Positions 26,913 through 38,271 of a stretch of 64,000 bases of DNA are shown piece after piece. Numbering within the stretch: position 1 is the stretch's first letter; every line of letters begins with the position of its first letter. The notes under the pieces were generated by a model. That model saw nothing but the letters and a program-made list of their open reading frames with translations, was not told the DNA's origin and searched no databases. The stretch is taken from the NCBI GenBank assembly GCA_963847665.1, contig CAWKAO010000001.1:1-64000 (forward strand). The letters are read 5' to 3'. This DNA is from CAWKAO01 sp963847665 (GTDB taxonomy: Bacteria > Actinomycetota > Humimicrobiia > Humimicrobiales > Humimicrobiaceae). The position numbers were made by a program, and so were the translations under genes.

Positions 26913-28040
26913 ATGTACGAAGAAAAAGAAATGTTAATAGAAGATCTTCCGAAGGACTATATGGAAGTCAACTTCGGGCCTCACCATCCTTCCACCCATG
27001 GTGTTTTCAGGTTTATTGCAAATGTGGATGGCGAGAAAATAGTATCTGTAGATCCTGTTATCGGTTATCTTCACAGAGGTATTGAAAAACTTGCAGAAAA
27101 CCGGACATATGTCCAGTTTAAACCCCTGGTGGACAGGCTTGATTATACAGGTGCTTTAAATAATGAACTCTGTTATTGCCAGGCAGTAGAAAAACTTGCC
27201 GAGATAGAGGTCCCAGAAAAAGCCCAGGCAATAAGGGTACTGGTCGCCGAGCTTAACAGAATAGCCGCACATCTTATATTTTTCAGTGCCATGGGACTTG
27301 AGACAGGAGCTTTTTCACCCCTTTTGTTTGGATTTATCGACAGGGAACTTATCTTAAACCTGCTGGAGATGCTTGCTGGAGGCAGGTTGACTTTCAATTA
27401 TATATCTATAGGCGGCGTAAGGCAGGATATACCCGAAGGCTTTGAAAAAAAGCTGGATGCTTTTCTAAAACAATTTCCCAAAAAGATGAAAAGATTTGAG
27501 GAACTTCTTACAGGAAATGAGATATTTATAAACAGGGTAAAAAATATTGGAATATTAAAAAAAGAAGATCTCATGAACTGGGGTGCAAGCGGCCCTGTCC
27601 TCAGGGGCTCCGGTGTGAGATTTGATATAAGAAAAGTGGAACCATACAGCGGTTACGAGAAATATGATTTTGAAATACCTGTCGGTACAAACGGAGATGT
27701 CCTTGACAGGTATATGGTCAGGATGGCAGAAATAACGCAATCAGTAAGGATAGTCGAGCAGGCAATGTCGGGTATGCCTTCAGGCGATTTCAATGCAAAT
27801 GTCCCAAGAGTATTAAAACCGCCAGAGGGAGAGCTTTATTACAGAAATGAAGGGACCAAGGGTGAGCTTGGTTTTTATATAGTCAGCAGGGGTGATAAAA
27901 ATCCTTACAGGCTTAAAATAAGGACTCCGTCCTTTACCCATATAAATATGCTTGACTTTGCATTGAGCGGCAATTATATCGCTGATGCAATAGTCATCCT
28001 TGGAAGTTTTGATACCGTGATGGGAAGCTGTGACAGGTAA
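26913..28040 (+). CDS. nuoD: NADH-quinone oxidoreductase subunit D
   Basis: A 375-residue peripheral subunit forming the quinone pocket with NuoB. FGPHHPSTHGVFRF near the start and the IGYLHRGIEKLAE motif carry the quinone-site His residues; the C-terminal GSFDTVMGSCDR matches the family end. It is intact, unlike three later genes of this operon. A start at ATG 26931 is also possible. Confidence 0.95.
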   Translation: MYEEKEMLIEDLPKDYMEVNFGPHHPSTHGVFRFIANVDGEKIVSVDPVIGYLHRGIEKLAENRTYVQFKPLVDRLDYTGALNNELCYCQAVEKLAEIEVPEKAQAIRVLVAELNRIAAHLIFFSAMGLETGAFSPLLFGFIDRELILNLLEMLAGGRLTFNYISIGGVRQDIPEGFEKKLDAFLKQFPKKMKRFEELLTGNEIFINRVKNIGILKKEDLMNWGASGPVLRGSGVRFDIRKVEPYSGYEKYDFEIPVGTNGDVLDRYMVRMAEITQSVRIVEQAMSGMPSGDFNANVPRVLKPPEGELYYRNEGTKGELGFYIVSRGDKNPYRLKIRTPSFTHINMLDFALSGNYIADAIVILGSFDTVMGSCDR

Positions 28041-28072
28041 TGGATATTATGGAATAAAAAACGGGAGAGTTA

Positions 28073-29059
28073 ATGGTCTGGTGGATTGAGCTTCTATGGG
28101 CTCTTCTAAAACTTGTGATAGCAGTTATGTTTATATTTATAACTGCGCTGGTACTCATCTGGATGCTCAGGAAGGTCATGGGTCATATGCAGTACAGAAG
28201 GGGTCCGCGCCACCATGGGCCGCATGGAATTTTCCAGACCATATTTGATGCAGTAAAACTTCTTGGCAAGGAAGACATAGTCCCCAAAGGTGTTGACAGA
28301 TGGACATATGTCTGGGCACCCATAATAATATTCATACCGTCACTTACAGCATTTGCATTCCTGCCTTTTGCAGAAAAAATAGTTGCGACAAATATTGAGG
28401 TCAGCCTCTTTTTTGTCCTTGCCATAATGGGTCTTTCTATAATCGCACTTGTGATGGCAGGGTGGGGTTCAAACAATAAATATGCTTTGCTCGGTGGGCT
28501 TAGAAGTGCTGCGCAGATGATGTCCTATGAGATACCACTTATAATCGCTTCGATGGGTGTCGTGGTCATGGCGGGCAGTATGAACCTGACCGAGATCGTC
28601 AGGGCCCAGAATAATATATGGTATATAGTCCCGCAGATAGTCGGGTTTTTTATTTTCTTTGTTGCTTCCCTGGCCGAGATCAACAGTACTCCTTTTGATA
28701 TTCCCGAGGCTGAATCAGAAATAGTCTCAGGTTTTAATATAGAGTACAGCGGCTTTCGGTTTGCTGCATTTTTTCTTGCTGAATTTGTCAATCTCTTTAT
28801 AGTCTGTGCCCTGGCGACACTTCTGTTCCTGGGCGGATGGCAGCCATTTACAAATCCTGTATACGGGACGATATTCTTTCTGGTAAAGACATATGTACTG
28901 ATATTTATTGCTATGTGGATCAGGTCGACTTTTCCAAGATTAAGGATAGACCAGTTTATGAATTTTGGCTGGAAGGTCCTGCTGCCGTTATCACTTGCAA
29001 ACCTTGTTGTCACGGCTGTTGTAGTACTTGTAGTCGATAATTTCAGGGGAGGGGTCTAA
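28073..29059 (+). CDS. nuoH: NADH-quinone oxidoreductase subunit H
   Basis: A 328-residue membrane subunit with about eight segments that links the quinone site to the proton channels. The conserved loops QYRRGPRHHGPHG and AEINSTPFDIPEAESEIV are present, including the acidic residues of the E-channel. GGGAGA precedes ATG 28073. Confidence 0.95.
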   Translation: MVWWIELLWALLKLVIAVMFIFITALVLIWMLRKVMGHMQYRRGPRHHGPHGIFQTIFDAVKLLGKEDIVPKGVDRWTYVWAPIIIFIPSLTAFAFLPFAEKIVATNIEVSLFFVLAIMGLSIIALVMAGWGSNNKYALLGGLRSAAQMMSYEIPLIIASMGVVVMAGSMNLTEIVRAQNNIWYIVPQIVGFFIFFVASLAEINSTPFDIPEAESEIVSGFNIEYSGFRFAAFFLAEFVNLFIVCALATLLFLGGWQPFTNPVYGTIFFLVKTYVLIFIAMWIRSTFPRLRIDQFMNFGWKVLLPLSLANLVVTAVVVLVVDNFRGGV

Positions 29060-29060
29060 A

Positions 29061-29495
29061 GTGTACGGAACAGGCCTTATTAAAGGATTAAAGACTACAC
29101 TTAGGGCTTTCTTCTCCAAGCCTGTGACCATTATGTGGCCTTACGAAAAGGTGGAGATAGCAGACCGCGGCCAGGGCCTTATAAGGTTGAGGGTCACAAA
29201 TAAAGATCCTGTGGTCTATAAGTGTACAGGTTGCGGGATATGTGCAAAAAACTGTCCGCAGCACTGTATTACTGTCGTCAAGAAAGAAAATGAAAAACAG
29301 CCTGAAGAATACACTGTAAATTATGGTCTCTGTATGTTCTGCAGGATCTGTATTGATACCTGTCCTTTTAATGCTCTGGAGCAGACCCAGGAACATGAGT
29401 TCATAGGGGAATCCCGGGAGGATTTTGTCAGGACAAAAGAAGAACTTATGATGGAGACGATTTATATAGAAGAAGATAAAGATGAAAAGGAGTAA
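29061..29495 (+). CDS. nuoI: NADH-quinone oxidoreductase subunit I
   Basis: A 144-residue ferredoxin-like subunit with two 4Fe-4S motifs, CTGCGICAKNC and CMFCRICIDTC, which carry clusters N6a and N6b. It starts with GTG at 29061 behind a GGAGGGG site. In the absence of NuoEFG it would be the entry point for electrons, probably from ferredoxin. Confidence 0.94.
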   Translation: MYGTGLIKGLKTTLRAFFSKPVTIMWPYEKVEIADRGQGLIRLRVTNKDPVVYKCTGCGICAKNCPQHCITVVKKENEKQPEEYTVNYGLCMFCRICIDTCPFNALEQTQEHEFIGESREDFVRTKEELMMETIYIEEDKDEKE

Positions 29496-29519
29496 ACTAT
29501 CTTAGCTTTTATTTTATTT

Positions 29520-30014
29520 TTGATCATAAGTTTTATATTGATATTTTCGGCAATAATGGTGATCACCGGAAAACATATACTCCATTCGGCATTTTATCTT
29601 GCTGCCACACTTCTGTGTGTGGCGATGTATTTTATACTGCTGAGAGCAGAATACCTTGCAGCAGTGCAGGTGCTTGTATATATCGGTTCTGTCATCGTCA
29701 TGATCCTTTTTGCCCTCATGCTTACAAGGACCAAAGTTGGGGAAGAGACAAATATATCCAATAACCAGAAAGTATTTGCTGCCCTGATCTCAATGATACT
29801 ATTTGCAAGCCTTGCATTTGTCTTTGGCTATACAAAAATAAATGCAGTTGCAGAAAATGCGACTGCTTTAAAAATAATATCCATAAAAGACTTTGCCTCA
29901 ATACTCTTCTCAAAATATGCACTTCCCTTTGAAATAGCATCTGTACTCCTTCTTGCAGCACTTGTAGGTTCTGTAGTAATTGCCCTGAAAGAAAAAAAGG
30001 AAGGTGAGAAATAA
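29520..30014 (+). CDS. nuoJ: NADH-quinone oxidoreductase subunit J
   Basis: A 164-residue membrane subunit with five segments; HSAFYLAATLLCVAMYFILL and the VLVYIGSVIVMILFALML motif are typical. The first legal start codon is TTG 29520, but the ribosome site (AAAAGGAG) and family length suggest that translation begins about 18-21 bases earlier, where ATC and TTA occur; a single-base consensus error is possible. It overlaps nuoK as TAATG. Confidence 0.88.
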   Translation: MIISFILIFSAIMVITGKHILHSAFYLAATLLCVAMYFILLRAEYLAAVQVLVYIGSVIVMILFALMLTRTKVGEETNISNNQKVFAALISMILFASLAFVFGYTKINAVAENATALKIISIKDFASILFSKYALPFEIASVLLLAALVGSVVIALKEKKEGEK

Positions 30015-30343
30015 TGCAACCACAGCTGGGGCTTGACCTTAAATTGATCTATTTCCTAATAATATCAGCACTCCTTTTTGTTATAGGTCTTTATGGCGTA
30101 ATAACAAGGAGGCATCTGGTACATATACTTCTTTCAATCGAACTGATGCTTAATGCTGTACTTATCAACCTGGTGGCCTTTTCTTCCTTTACAACACCAG
30201 AGCAGCTGACAGGGCAGATGTTTGCGGTATTTGTAATAGTGGTTGCAGCCTGTGAGGTCGGAGTCGGACTTGCAATAATATTGTCGGTATACAGGAAGCG
30301 AAAATCAGTGGATGTAGACAATATGAATATTCTTAAGTGGTAA
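30014..30343 (+). CDS. nuoK: NADH-quinone oxidoreductase subunit K
   Basis: A 109-residue three-segment membrane subunit. The ISIELMLNAVLINLVAF-like block (LLSIELMLNAVLINL) carries the conserved Glu of the second helix. Its start overlaps the nuoJ stop by one base. Confidence 0.95.
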   Translation: MQPQLGLDLKLIYFLIISALLFVIGLYGVITRRHLVHILLSIELMLNAVLINLVAFSSFTTPEQLTGQMFAVFVIVVAACEVGVGLAIILSVYRKRKSVDVDNMNILKW

Positions 30344-30393
30344 AAAACTTTGAAGAATTTCGATATGAAAAAAAGATATCAGGAAGGTAAGAA

Positions 30394-32332
30394 TTGACTC
30401 AGTTAGTTTGGATTATCCCATTACTGCCTTTTATAGGATTTGTGATAGCGCTGCTTCTGCGTAAAAGATATGGCGGTTTTAGTTCAAAGCTATCCACCAT
30501 AATACTCGGAATCTGCATCCTGTTATCCTTTTACACCGTATATCTTGTCTATACAAAGGGTTCTTTTTCGATCGGTATGTCCTGGTACATAACAGATAAG
30601 TTTTCCATGTCCATGGGCATGCTCGCTGACGGGTTAGCAGCGATGATGCTTGTCGTAGTCAGCATAGTAAGCTTCCTGGTACACCTGTACTCGATGGGTT
30701 ATATGCATGGAGATTCAAGGTTCAGTCTTTTCTTTACATTCCTGCAACTTTTCAGTGCATCGATGTTCGGCTTGGTTCTTGCAAACAACTACCTCCAGAT
30801 GTATATATTCTGGGAACTTGTAGGGTTATGTTCATACCTGCTTATCGGGTTCTGGTATGAAAAACAATCTGCAAGTGATGCTGCCAAGAAAGCATTCCTG
30901 ACTACCAGGGTTGGTGATGTAGGTATGATGATAGGTATGCTGCTTATATTTTTTACGACAGGCTCTTTTGCTTTTGGAGACATATTCGGGATGGTGGAAG
31001 CCGGTACGATACCGGCAACAATATTGACAGCATCATCAATTCTGCTTTTCTGTGGGGCTGTCGGAAAATCGGCACAGTTTCCTCTTCATGTATGGTTGCC
31101 TGATGCAATGGAAGGCCCGACACCGGTGAGTGCACTGATACATGCTGCAACGATGGTCGCTGCAGGTGTTTACCTTGTCGGCAGGAGTTTTCCGCTGTTT
31201 TCTGCTTCACCGCAGGCTATGATGACTGTAGCAATAATAGGGGTGTTTACTGCAATATTTGCTGCAACAATTGCTGTCGTCCAGACTGATATAAAAAAGA
31301 TACTTGCATATTCTACAATAAGCCAGCTCGGTTATATGATATTTGCCCTTGGTATGGGAGCATATGTTGCAGGACTCTTCCACCTTATGACTCATGCTTT
31401 CTTTAAAGCTCTTCTATTCCTTGGTGCCGGAAGTGTCATCCATGCTACCGGGACGCAGGAAATAAGTGAGATGGGAGGACTTGCCAAGAAGATGAAGGTC
31501 ACCACATGGACCTTTGTCATAGGATCCCTTTCACTTTCAGGTTTTCCAATTTTTGCAGGTTTCTGGAGCAAGGACGAAATACTTGGTTTTGCATTCGATA
31601 CTGGAAGATATGTATTTTTTGCTATAGGTGCTTTTACTGCATTTCTAACAGCATTTTATATGTTCAGGCTTATCTTTGTGGTATTTGCCGGCAAACAAAG
31701 CCATGCATCAGAACATGCCCATGAATCGCCAAAGACAATGACAATTCCACTTGTGATACTTTCAGTGCTTGCTGTGATCGCAGGATATATCGGTGCACCT
31801 TTTGTAAGCGGAGATTATCAGTATTGGAGAATTTATAAAAAGCGGGATGCATGTGGAGCATGTGGAATTTAATTTTATCCCGATGGCAATATCTGTCGTG
31901 GTCGCGCTTCTCGGTATACTACTGGCATATCTGATGTATGGCAAAAAAGTCATACGGACAGACTGGTTCTACAGGTTTGTAAAACCATATTATAGGGTCC
32001 TGAAAAATAAGTATTATATGGATGAATTCTATTCCCGTGCTGTTATCAGACCAGGTATAAAGTTTGCTAATATGGTCAACTGGTTTGATAAGCATATAAT
32101 AGACGGCTTTGTAAATGGAGTAAGTAAAATAACAATTCTCATATCAAAGGGAGTTCATTTCTTTGATCTTGGGGTTATTGACGGAATGGTAAACTGGACA
32201 GCTAATGAGACTTTTAACAGCGGTAAGAGACTCAGATTACTGCAGACCGGAAATATCAGCGGATATGCAATTGTCATGTTCGGAGTTCTTGCTGTTTATG
32301 TTATTTATTTAATAATCAGGACTGGTTTTTAA
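30394..32332 (+). CDS. nuoL: NADH-quinone oxidoreductase subunit L, one frame change
   Basis: Antiporter-like proton-channel subunit of about 645 residues. LMTHAFFKALLFLGAGSVIH and GKSAQFPLHVWLPDAMEGPT are diagnostic, and the lateral helix lies in the C-terminal part. The frame starting at TTG 30394 stops at 31872; the protein continues in a second frame (MHVEHVEFNFIPM) to 32332. One extra T near 31827 (TATTGGAG) would explain the break. The protein is otherwise complete, so a consensus error is more likely than a pseudogene. Confidence 0.88.
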
Positions 32333-32352
32333 AAGAGAGGCAGGAGGCATGA

Positions 32353-33818
32353 ATGGGCTTTAATATACTATCACTTATAACTTTTATTCCTATAGTAGGC
32401 GTACTGGTCATTGCACTTGTCCCAAACAGGGGAGAAAGAAGTGCCAAATGGATAGCGCTTATAACATCGATTATCATCCTGGGACTGGCGATATTTTTAT
32501 GGATCAGCTTTAATCCGGCGCAGGGGACAATGCAGTTTGAAGAGAAATACCAGTGGATCCCCGGGGTAAATATATATTACCACCTTGGAATCGATGGCAT
32601 ATCTCTGCCGATGGTATTTCTGACATGCCTGCTTACTGCTCTTGGTATCCTGGTCTCATGGAATATCACCAATAAACCCAAAGTATTCTTTGCCCTGATA
32701 CTTCTGCTTGCGACAGGTATGCTAGGTGTTTTTGTCTCGCTTGATTTTATTCTTTTCTATATTTTCTGGGAGCTGGTGCTGCTGCCTATGTACTTCCTGA
32801 TAGCTATCTGGGGAAGTTCAAACAGGATGTATGCTTCCATGAAGTTTTTTATTTACACTCTTCTGGGCAGTGTCCTGATGCTTGTCGGTATTCTTGTAAT
32901 ATACTTCAATTCCGGTCTTAATACATTTGATATACTTGAGCTGACAAAAGCTAATCTTGCTCCAAATCTGCAGAACTGGGTATTTTTCCTCCTGTTTATG
33001 GGGTTTGCCATAAAGGTGCCGATGTTTCCGTTCCATACATGGTTGCCCGATGCCCACACCGAAGCGCCTACTGCAGGAAGCGTACTGCTTGCCGGTGTAC
33101 TTCTAAAGATGGGTGCATACGGATTTATAAGGATAAGTATACCCGTACTGCCGGAAGCTGCAAAAGCATGGGCGCCGGCTATTGCAATACTTTCGGTCAT
33201 CGGAATCATATATGGTGCGCTTGCAAGCCTTATCCAGAAGGACTTAAAAAGACTTGTGGCATTTTCATCAGTTTCTCACATGGGGTTTGTGATGTTAGGC
33301 ATATCATCACTAACCCCGACTGCTATAAATGGGGCAGTCATCCAGATGTTTAATCACGGTTGCATCACAGGTATGCTGTTCCTTCTGGTAGGTATGATAT
33401 ATGAAAGGACCCATACAAGGATGATCCAGGATATGGGCGGGCTTGCAAACAAAACGCCACTCTGGTCAGGAATACTTGCATTTACTGCATTTGCGTCTCT
33501 GGGACTTCCAGGGCTCTCAGGTTTCTGGGGAGAATTTCTGGTGCTCTTCGGTACATTTACCAAGGGCAACCAGTTCTCAAAAGTAATGGTATATCTTGCA
33601 GTTATCGGCATTGTACTTGGGGCAGCATATCTTTTGTGGATGCTGCAGAGAGTGATATTTGGAAAATATAATGAGAAGCTTGGAGAGTTGAAAAGATTAC
33701 ATGGCTCGAGTTCATAACTCTTGCGCCACTGATCGTGCTTATTATTTTAATAGGTGTTTATCCGGCACCTCTGTTAAATATCATCAATGCATCAGTGGTC
33801 AACTTACTTGGGATGTAA
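32353..33818 (+). CDS. nuoM: NADH-quinone oxidoreductase subunit M, one frame change
   Basis: Antiporter-like subunit of about 488 residues; LPDAHTEAPTAGSVLLAGVLLKMG is split by the usual loop, and HLGIDGISLPMVFLT and FSSVSHMGFVMLGI are typical. The main frame stops at 33717, but the expected last helix (WLEFITLAPLIVLIILIGVYP) continues in another frame to TAA 33816-33818. The break is close to an AAAAGA run near 33695. Confidence 0.88.
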
Positions 33819-33919
33819 TGTTGTTCATGCAGGTTAATATGTTTCAAGGCGATTTAGGGAAGGCAGTTAGTAAAAAAAGCAATTATAAGAAATTTACTGT
33901 AAAGTTAGGGTCATAAAAA

Positions 33920-35382
33920 ATGAGTATAGATATTGTTTCAATAGTGCCGGAGATAATTGTCGTAGTAACCGGTTTAATGGTGCTGCTGTTGTCTGTCTTT
34001 ATTGGTAAAAAGTTTGACAGGGCCATAGCTCCTGTGACCGCTGCAGGACTTATAATAGCACTTGCAGCGATATTTATTTTTAATTTTTACAACCGATCCT
34101 CAGTTTTTAATAATTCTTTCGTTGCAGATAATTTCTCAAACTTTTTCAGGATCTTTACAATAATCACCACGCTAATAATAGTCGCGCTTTCCTATAATTA
34201 TGTAAAAGAAAGCGTTATCATAAAGCGGAACATGGGAGAGTTTTATTTCCTTATCCTGATGGTCACCACAGGGACAATGCTCATGAGTGCCTCCGGGGAC
34301 CTTATCATGCTTTTTATTTCCCTTGAGCTTGTCAGTATACCCACATATATACTTGCCGGGTATGAAAAGACCAATGAAAGGTCAAATGAAGCGGCCCTTA
34401 AATATTTTATACTGGGGTGCTTGCTTCCACTATCATGGCCTATGGTTTTTCACTGGTCTATGGTGCGACCGGCGTTATTAACCTGAGGGAGATCTCAAGG
34501 GTTATAATCAACCAGGATCTTCTTGGAAGCAGTTACATGCTGATAGTAGGAGTCATAATGGCGCTTATAGGATTTGGGTTTAAAATCGGGGCTGCACCAT
34601 TTCACTGGTGGGCTCCGGATACATATGAAGGCTCACCGACCATAGTCACGACAATAATAACTACGATTGCAAAACTTGCAGGATTTGCCGGACTTATAAG
34701 GTTTTTATATGTCGGCATATCAGGTTTTGGTTCTTCTGTATGGATAATACTTTTTATTATAGTACTGTCCCTTCTCAGCATGATACTGGGCAATTTTATG
34801 GCCCTGCCTCAGAAGAATTTCAAGAGGCTTATGGCTTATTCCAGCATTTCTCATGGTGGCTATATGCTTGTAGGTTTTGCAGCTGCTACAATCGATGCAC
34901 AGTGGGCAGTTTTTATTTATCTCATGGCATATATAACTATGAACCTTGGTGCTTTTGCTGTAGCGATGCTTGTCGAGAGGACCAGAAAGTCAGAAGCCCT
35001 GAGTGGTTTTGCAGGCATAGGATATACCAATCCGTTTATTTCCATCTGTATGATCATCTTTATGATATCAATGGTAGGCCTTCCACCTTTTGCCGGTTTT
35101 CTGGGAAAATTATTTGTGTTTAAATCAGGTGTTGAATCAAATCTTACATGGCTGGTCATAATAGCAGTACTGACAAGTGTCATTTCGCTCTGGTATTATG
35201 TAAATGTCATAAGACAGATGTATTTTACAAAATATGAAGGTGATGCGAGCTTTGCAAAGATAAGGACCCCAAAACTTCATATATTCATAATCGCTGTTCT
35301 TGCCCTCTTTACGATCTTTATGGTCGTTCTTCCATCTCTGTTTATAATGATAGGAAAAGATGCAGTTACACTATTTCTATAA
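33920..35382 (+). CDS. nuoN: NADH-quinone oxidoreductase subunit N, one frame change
   Basis: Antiporter-like subunit of about 487 residues. The first frame (33920-34486) and the second (to 35382) join near 34412-34420 at ALKYFILG / LASTIMAYGFSLVYG, the usual uninterrupted NuoN segment. PFHWWAPDTYEGSPT and FMALPQKNFKRLMAYSSISH mark the family. It is the last nuo gene, so the operon reads ABCDHIJKLMN. Confidence 0.88.
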
Positions 35383-35390
35383 GAAATTTT

Positions 35391-35564
35391 TCAGCGGTTG
35401 ATTAGGATCCTCAACTTTCTAAGTTCTTCTACGGTATCTATGTTTTTAAATACGCCTTCTTTACAAAATTTTTTACTTAAAGACATCAATTTCTCGAGAA
35501 ATTATAAAATCCCTGGGAACCTGATATACAATTTCATTTTTAATTTTAGATATGATAGATTTAT
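35391..35564 (-). pseudogene. Possible C-terminal remnant of a nucleotidyltransferase (MobA-like)
   Basis: On the minus strand, a stretch reading VYQVPRDFIISREIDVFK is followed, after a one-frame shift, by KEGVFKNIDTVEELRKL and a stop at 35391-35393. The final FKNIDTVEEL pattern is that of the C-terminus of MobA/NTP-transferase proteins. No start codon or N-terminal domain exists upstream, so this would be a decayed tail left after a deletion. The assignment is tentative. Confidence 0.3.
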
Positions 35565-35640
35565 TTTAATCGAGTACTCAGAAGGAAGATATTTTAGAGT
35601 CTTGTAATTTTATAAAAAATTAAAATAATGGATTTTAATT

Positions 35641-38271
35641 ATGACAGCTTTTGATAAGATCAATTCCGGGATAGAAGGGCTAGATAAAACCTTCGATTTT
35701 ATACGCCTTGGTGATAATGTAGTCTGGCAGGTCGCTGATATAGAAGAGTATATTTTTTTTGTCGGGCCATTTGCAAAGCAGGCTATTGGTGAAAAGCGTA
35801 ATCTCGTGTATATCAGGTTTGCCCAGCACAAACCACTTCTCAAACCTCAGAAGGGATTAAAGATAATCGAGTTAGATGCAGATGCAGGTTTTGAAAGTTT
35901 TACTGTAGCTGTCCATGACGTGATCGAGAATGAGGGCCCGGAAACATTTTATGTATTTGATAGCATCTCTGAGCTGCAGGTCGCATGGTCAGCAGATCTT
36001 ATGATGGGGAATTTTTTTGTTGTCACCTGCCCTTATCTATTTGAGCTTGATACTGTTGCATATTTTGGGATCATAAGGGGCCGGCATTCTTTTGACACAA
36101 TAGCAAGGATCAGGGAGACCACACAGATCCTGGTCGATGTTTATTCAGAAGGGGATGATATGTATGTCCATCCTCTAAAAGTCTGGAAAAGATATTCTAA
36201 CAGTATGTTTTTGCCCCATCAATTCCAGAAAAATTCCTTAAATGATTTTACTACACTTACAGGTGGTCTGAGTGTAAGCAAGTTTTATGCTCTCCTTGAA
36301 AAAAGGGCTGTTGATTTAGATGACCAGGATCTGGATAACTGGGACAGGTTTTTTCTTTATGCCAGGATGAATCTAAATAATGCTGGCCAGGATGTCACAA
36401 ATGGTGTATGTGAAAGACTCATCGGTAAGGAAAAAAATCTTGCCGATCTTATCTGTACAAACTTTACCATAAAAGATCTTATAGCTATCAAAGACAGGAT
36501 GATAGGTTCCGGTAAGATCGGGGGGAAAGCTACAGGTATGTTGCTTTCCAGAAAGATCATTGAAAATAATGCCCCAGAGATTTTTTTGCGGCTTGAACCA
36601 CATGATTCATTTTATATTGGTTCTGATGTCTACTATACATACATCGTACAGAATGGCTGCTGGAATCTGAGGCTTTCCCAGAAAAGGGATGAGGAATACT
36701 TTTCAACAGCTAAAAAGCTTAAACAAAAAATACTGGCAGGGATCTTTCCTGATTCCACAAAAGAGCAATTCAGGCGTATGTTACAGTATTACGGACAGAA
36801 CCCTATTATTGTACGGTCAAGCAGCCTGCTGGAGGATAGTTTTGAAAACGCATTTGCCGGAAAATATGAATCGGTATTTTGTGTGAACAATGGCAATCTT
36901 GAAAAAAGGTTAAATGATTTTGAAAAAGCCATAAAACAAGTCTATGCCAGTACCATGGATGAGTCTGCTCTTGAATACCGCCTACAGCGAGGATTAAATA
37001 AGAGTGATGAACAGATGGCCGTACTTGTCCAAAGAGTCTCAGGCTTGAAATTCGACACTGTTTTTATGCCATGCGCTGCAGGAGTCGGCTATTCCTATAA
37101 TTCTTATCGCTGGCATAAAGATATCGATCCTGATGATGGTATGATAAGGCTTGTAATAGGACTTGGGACAAGGGCAGTAGACAGGACCGAAGAAGACTAT
37201 CCAAGAATAGCGAGCCTCAGTAAGCCGGGACTGACACCGCTGACTAGTATAATAGAAAAAAACCAGTACTCACAGCATAAAGTCGACATTCTTGATCTAA
37301 AAGAAAATAATTTTTCAACGGTCAATTTATCTGACCTATTTCCAAAACTGCCAGACTGGTATAAAAAAATAATGCTTGAACATGATTATGAAGCTGAAAG
37401 ACTTTTAGAAGAAAAAGGGATGCCAAAGGAAGTCCTGTTTTCCACCTGTGAGGGCCTCATCAGGATGGAAAATTTTATTTATACAATAAAGCAACTATTG
37501 GCAGTGATCCAAAACTGGTATAAATTTCCAGTTGACATCGAGTTTACGTGTAATTTTACAGAACAGGGAGATTTTTTGATCAATCTGCTCCAATGCAGGC
37601 CCCTGCAGGTAGGTGGAATAGGGGCGAAGGTAAAAATCCCGGACATCAGTCAGAAAAATATTTTTTTTGAGCTTGCTGGCAGTACAATGGGGGGTGCAGT
37701 TTCACGCAAGATAGATATAATCATTCAGGTGGACCCTGCTGGTTATTACAAGCTTCCCTACAAACAAAAATATAATATTGCCAGAGCTATCGGAAAGTTG
37801 AACCGGCATTTTAAGGGTAAGGAAAAAACTATTATGTTAATGGTACCTGGCAGGATAGGGACTACTTCTCCGGAATTAGGAGTGACCGTGACATTTGCTG
37901 AGATAAGTAATATAAGGGTCATTTGTGAGGTCTCATATAAGGAAGCAGGTTATATGCCTGAATTATCCTTTGGAAGTCATTTTTTTCACGATATGGTTGA
38001 AACAGGTATTTTCTATGCTGCTATTTTTGGTGATGATAATACAAAAATATTTAATGCAGGCTTTTTCAAAGATACAAAAAACATATTATCAGATATCTGC
38101 CCTGATTGTACTGAAGTCTCAGATATTATCAAGGTATATGATTACTCGGCTAAAGATCTGTTTATTTTTTCAGATATAATCAGCGGTAAGACTATCTGTG
38201 GAGTAACAGGAAATACTGATAAATTTAAAAAAGTGCCAAAAGATTTAAAGGTTGAGGAGAAGAATGAATGA
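35641..38271 (+). CDS. PEP/pyruvate-binding domain protein (PpsA/PPDK-like)
   Basis: An 876-residue cytoplasmic protein. Residues 1-250 form an unrecognised N-terminal region. The pyruvate/PEP-binding (PPDK N-terminal, ATP-grasp) domain begins near residue 285 with GKIGGKATGM and includes IIVRSSSLLEDSFENAFAGKY near residue 390, split by an expected loop, and LLQCRPLQ near residue 655. The swivelling phosphohistidine and PEP-barrel domains of true PEP synthase are not recognised, so it may phosphorylate a different acceptor or act as a regulator. It overlaps the UroD-like start by four bases (ATGA), so the two are coupled. Confidence 0.8.
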   Translation: MTAFDKINSGIEGLDKTFDFIRLGDNVVWQVADIEEYIFFVGPFAKQAIGEKRNLVYIRFAQHKPLLKPQKGLKIIELDADAGFESFTVAVHDVIENEGPETFYVFDSISELQVAWSADLMMGNFFVVTCPYLFELDTVAYFGIIRGRHSFDTIARIRETTQILVDVYSEGDDMYVHPLKVWKRYSNSMFLPHQFQKNSLNDFTTLTGGLSVSKFYALLEKRAVDLDDQDLDNWDRFFLYARMNLNNAGQDVTNGVCERLIGKEKNLADLICTNFTIKDLIAIKDRMIGSGKIGGKATGMLLSRKIIENNAPEIFLRLEPHDSFYIGSDVYYTYIVQNGCWNLRLSQKRDEEYFSTAKKLKQKILAGIFPDSTKEQFRRMLQYYGQNPIIVRSSSLLEDSFENAFAGKYESVFCVNNGNLEKRLNDFEKAIKQVYASTMDESALEYRLQRGLNKSDEQMAVLVQRVSGLKFDTVFMPCAAGVGYSYNSYRWHKDIDPDDGMIRLVIGLGTRAVDRTEEDYPRIASLSKPGLTPLTSIIEKNQYSQHKVDILDLKENNFSTVNLSDLFPKLPDWYKKIMLEHDYEAERLLEEKGMPKEVLFSTCEGLIRMENFIYTIKQLLAVIQNWYKFPVDIEFTCNFTEQGDFLINLLQCRPLQVGGIGAKVKIPDISQKNIFFELAGSTMGGAVSRKIDIIIQVDPAGYYKLPYKQKYNIARAIGKLNRHFKGKEKTIMLMVPGRIGTTSPELGVTVTFAEISNIRVICEVSYKEAGYMPELSFGSHFFHDMVETGIFYAAIFGDDNTKIFNAGFFKDTKNILSDICPDCTEVSDIIKVYDYSAKDLFIFSDIISGKTICGVTGNTDKFKKVPKDLKVEEKNE

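Noticed and set aside
35398..35607. Plus-strand 69-codon frame downstream of nuoN
   Set aside because: Low-complexity hydrophobic sequence with no ribosome site; the minus-strand remnant is a better explanation.
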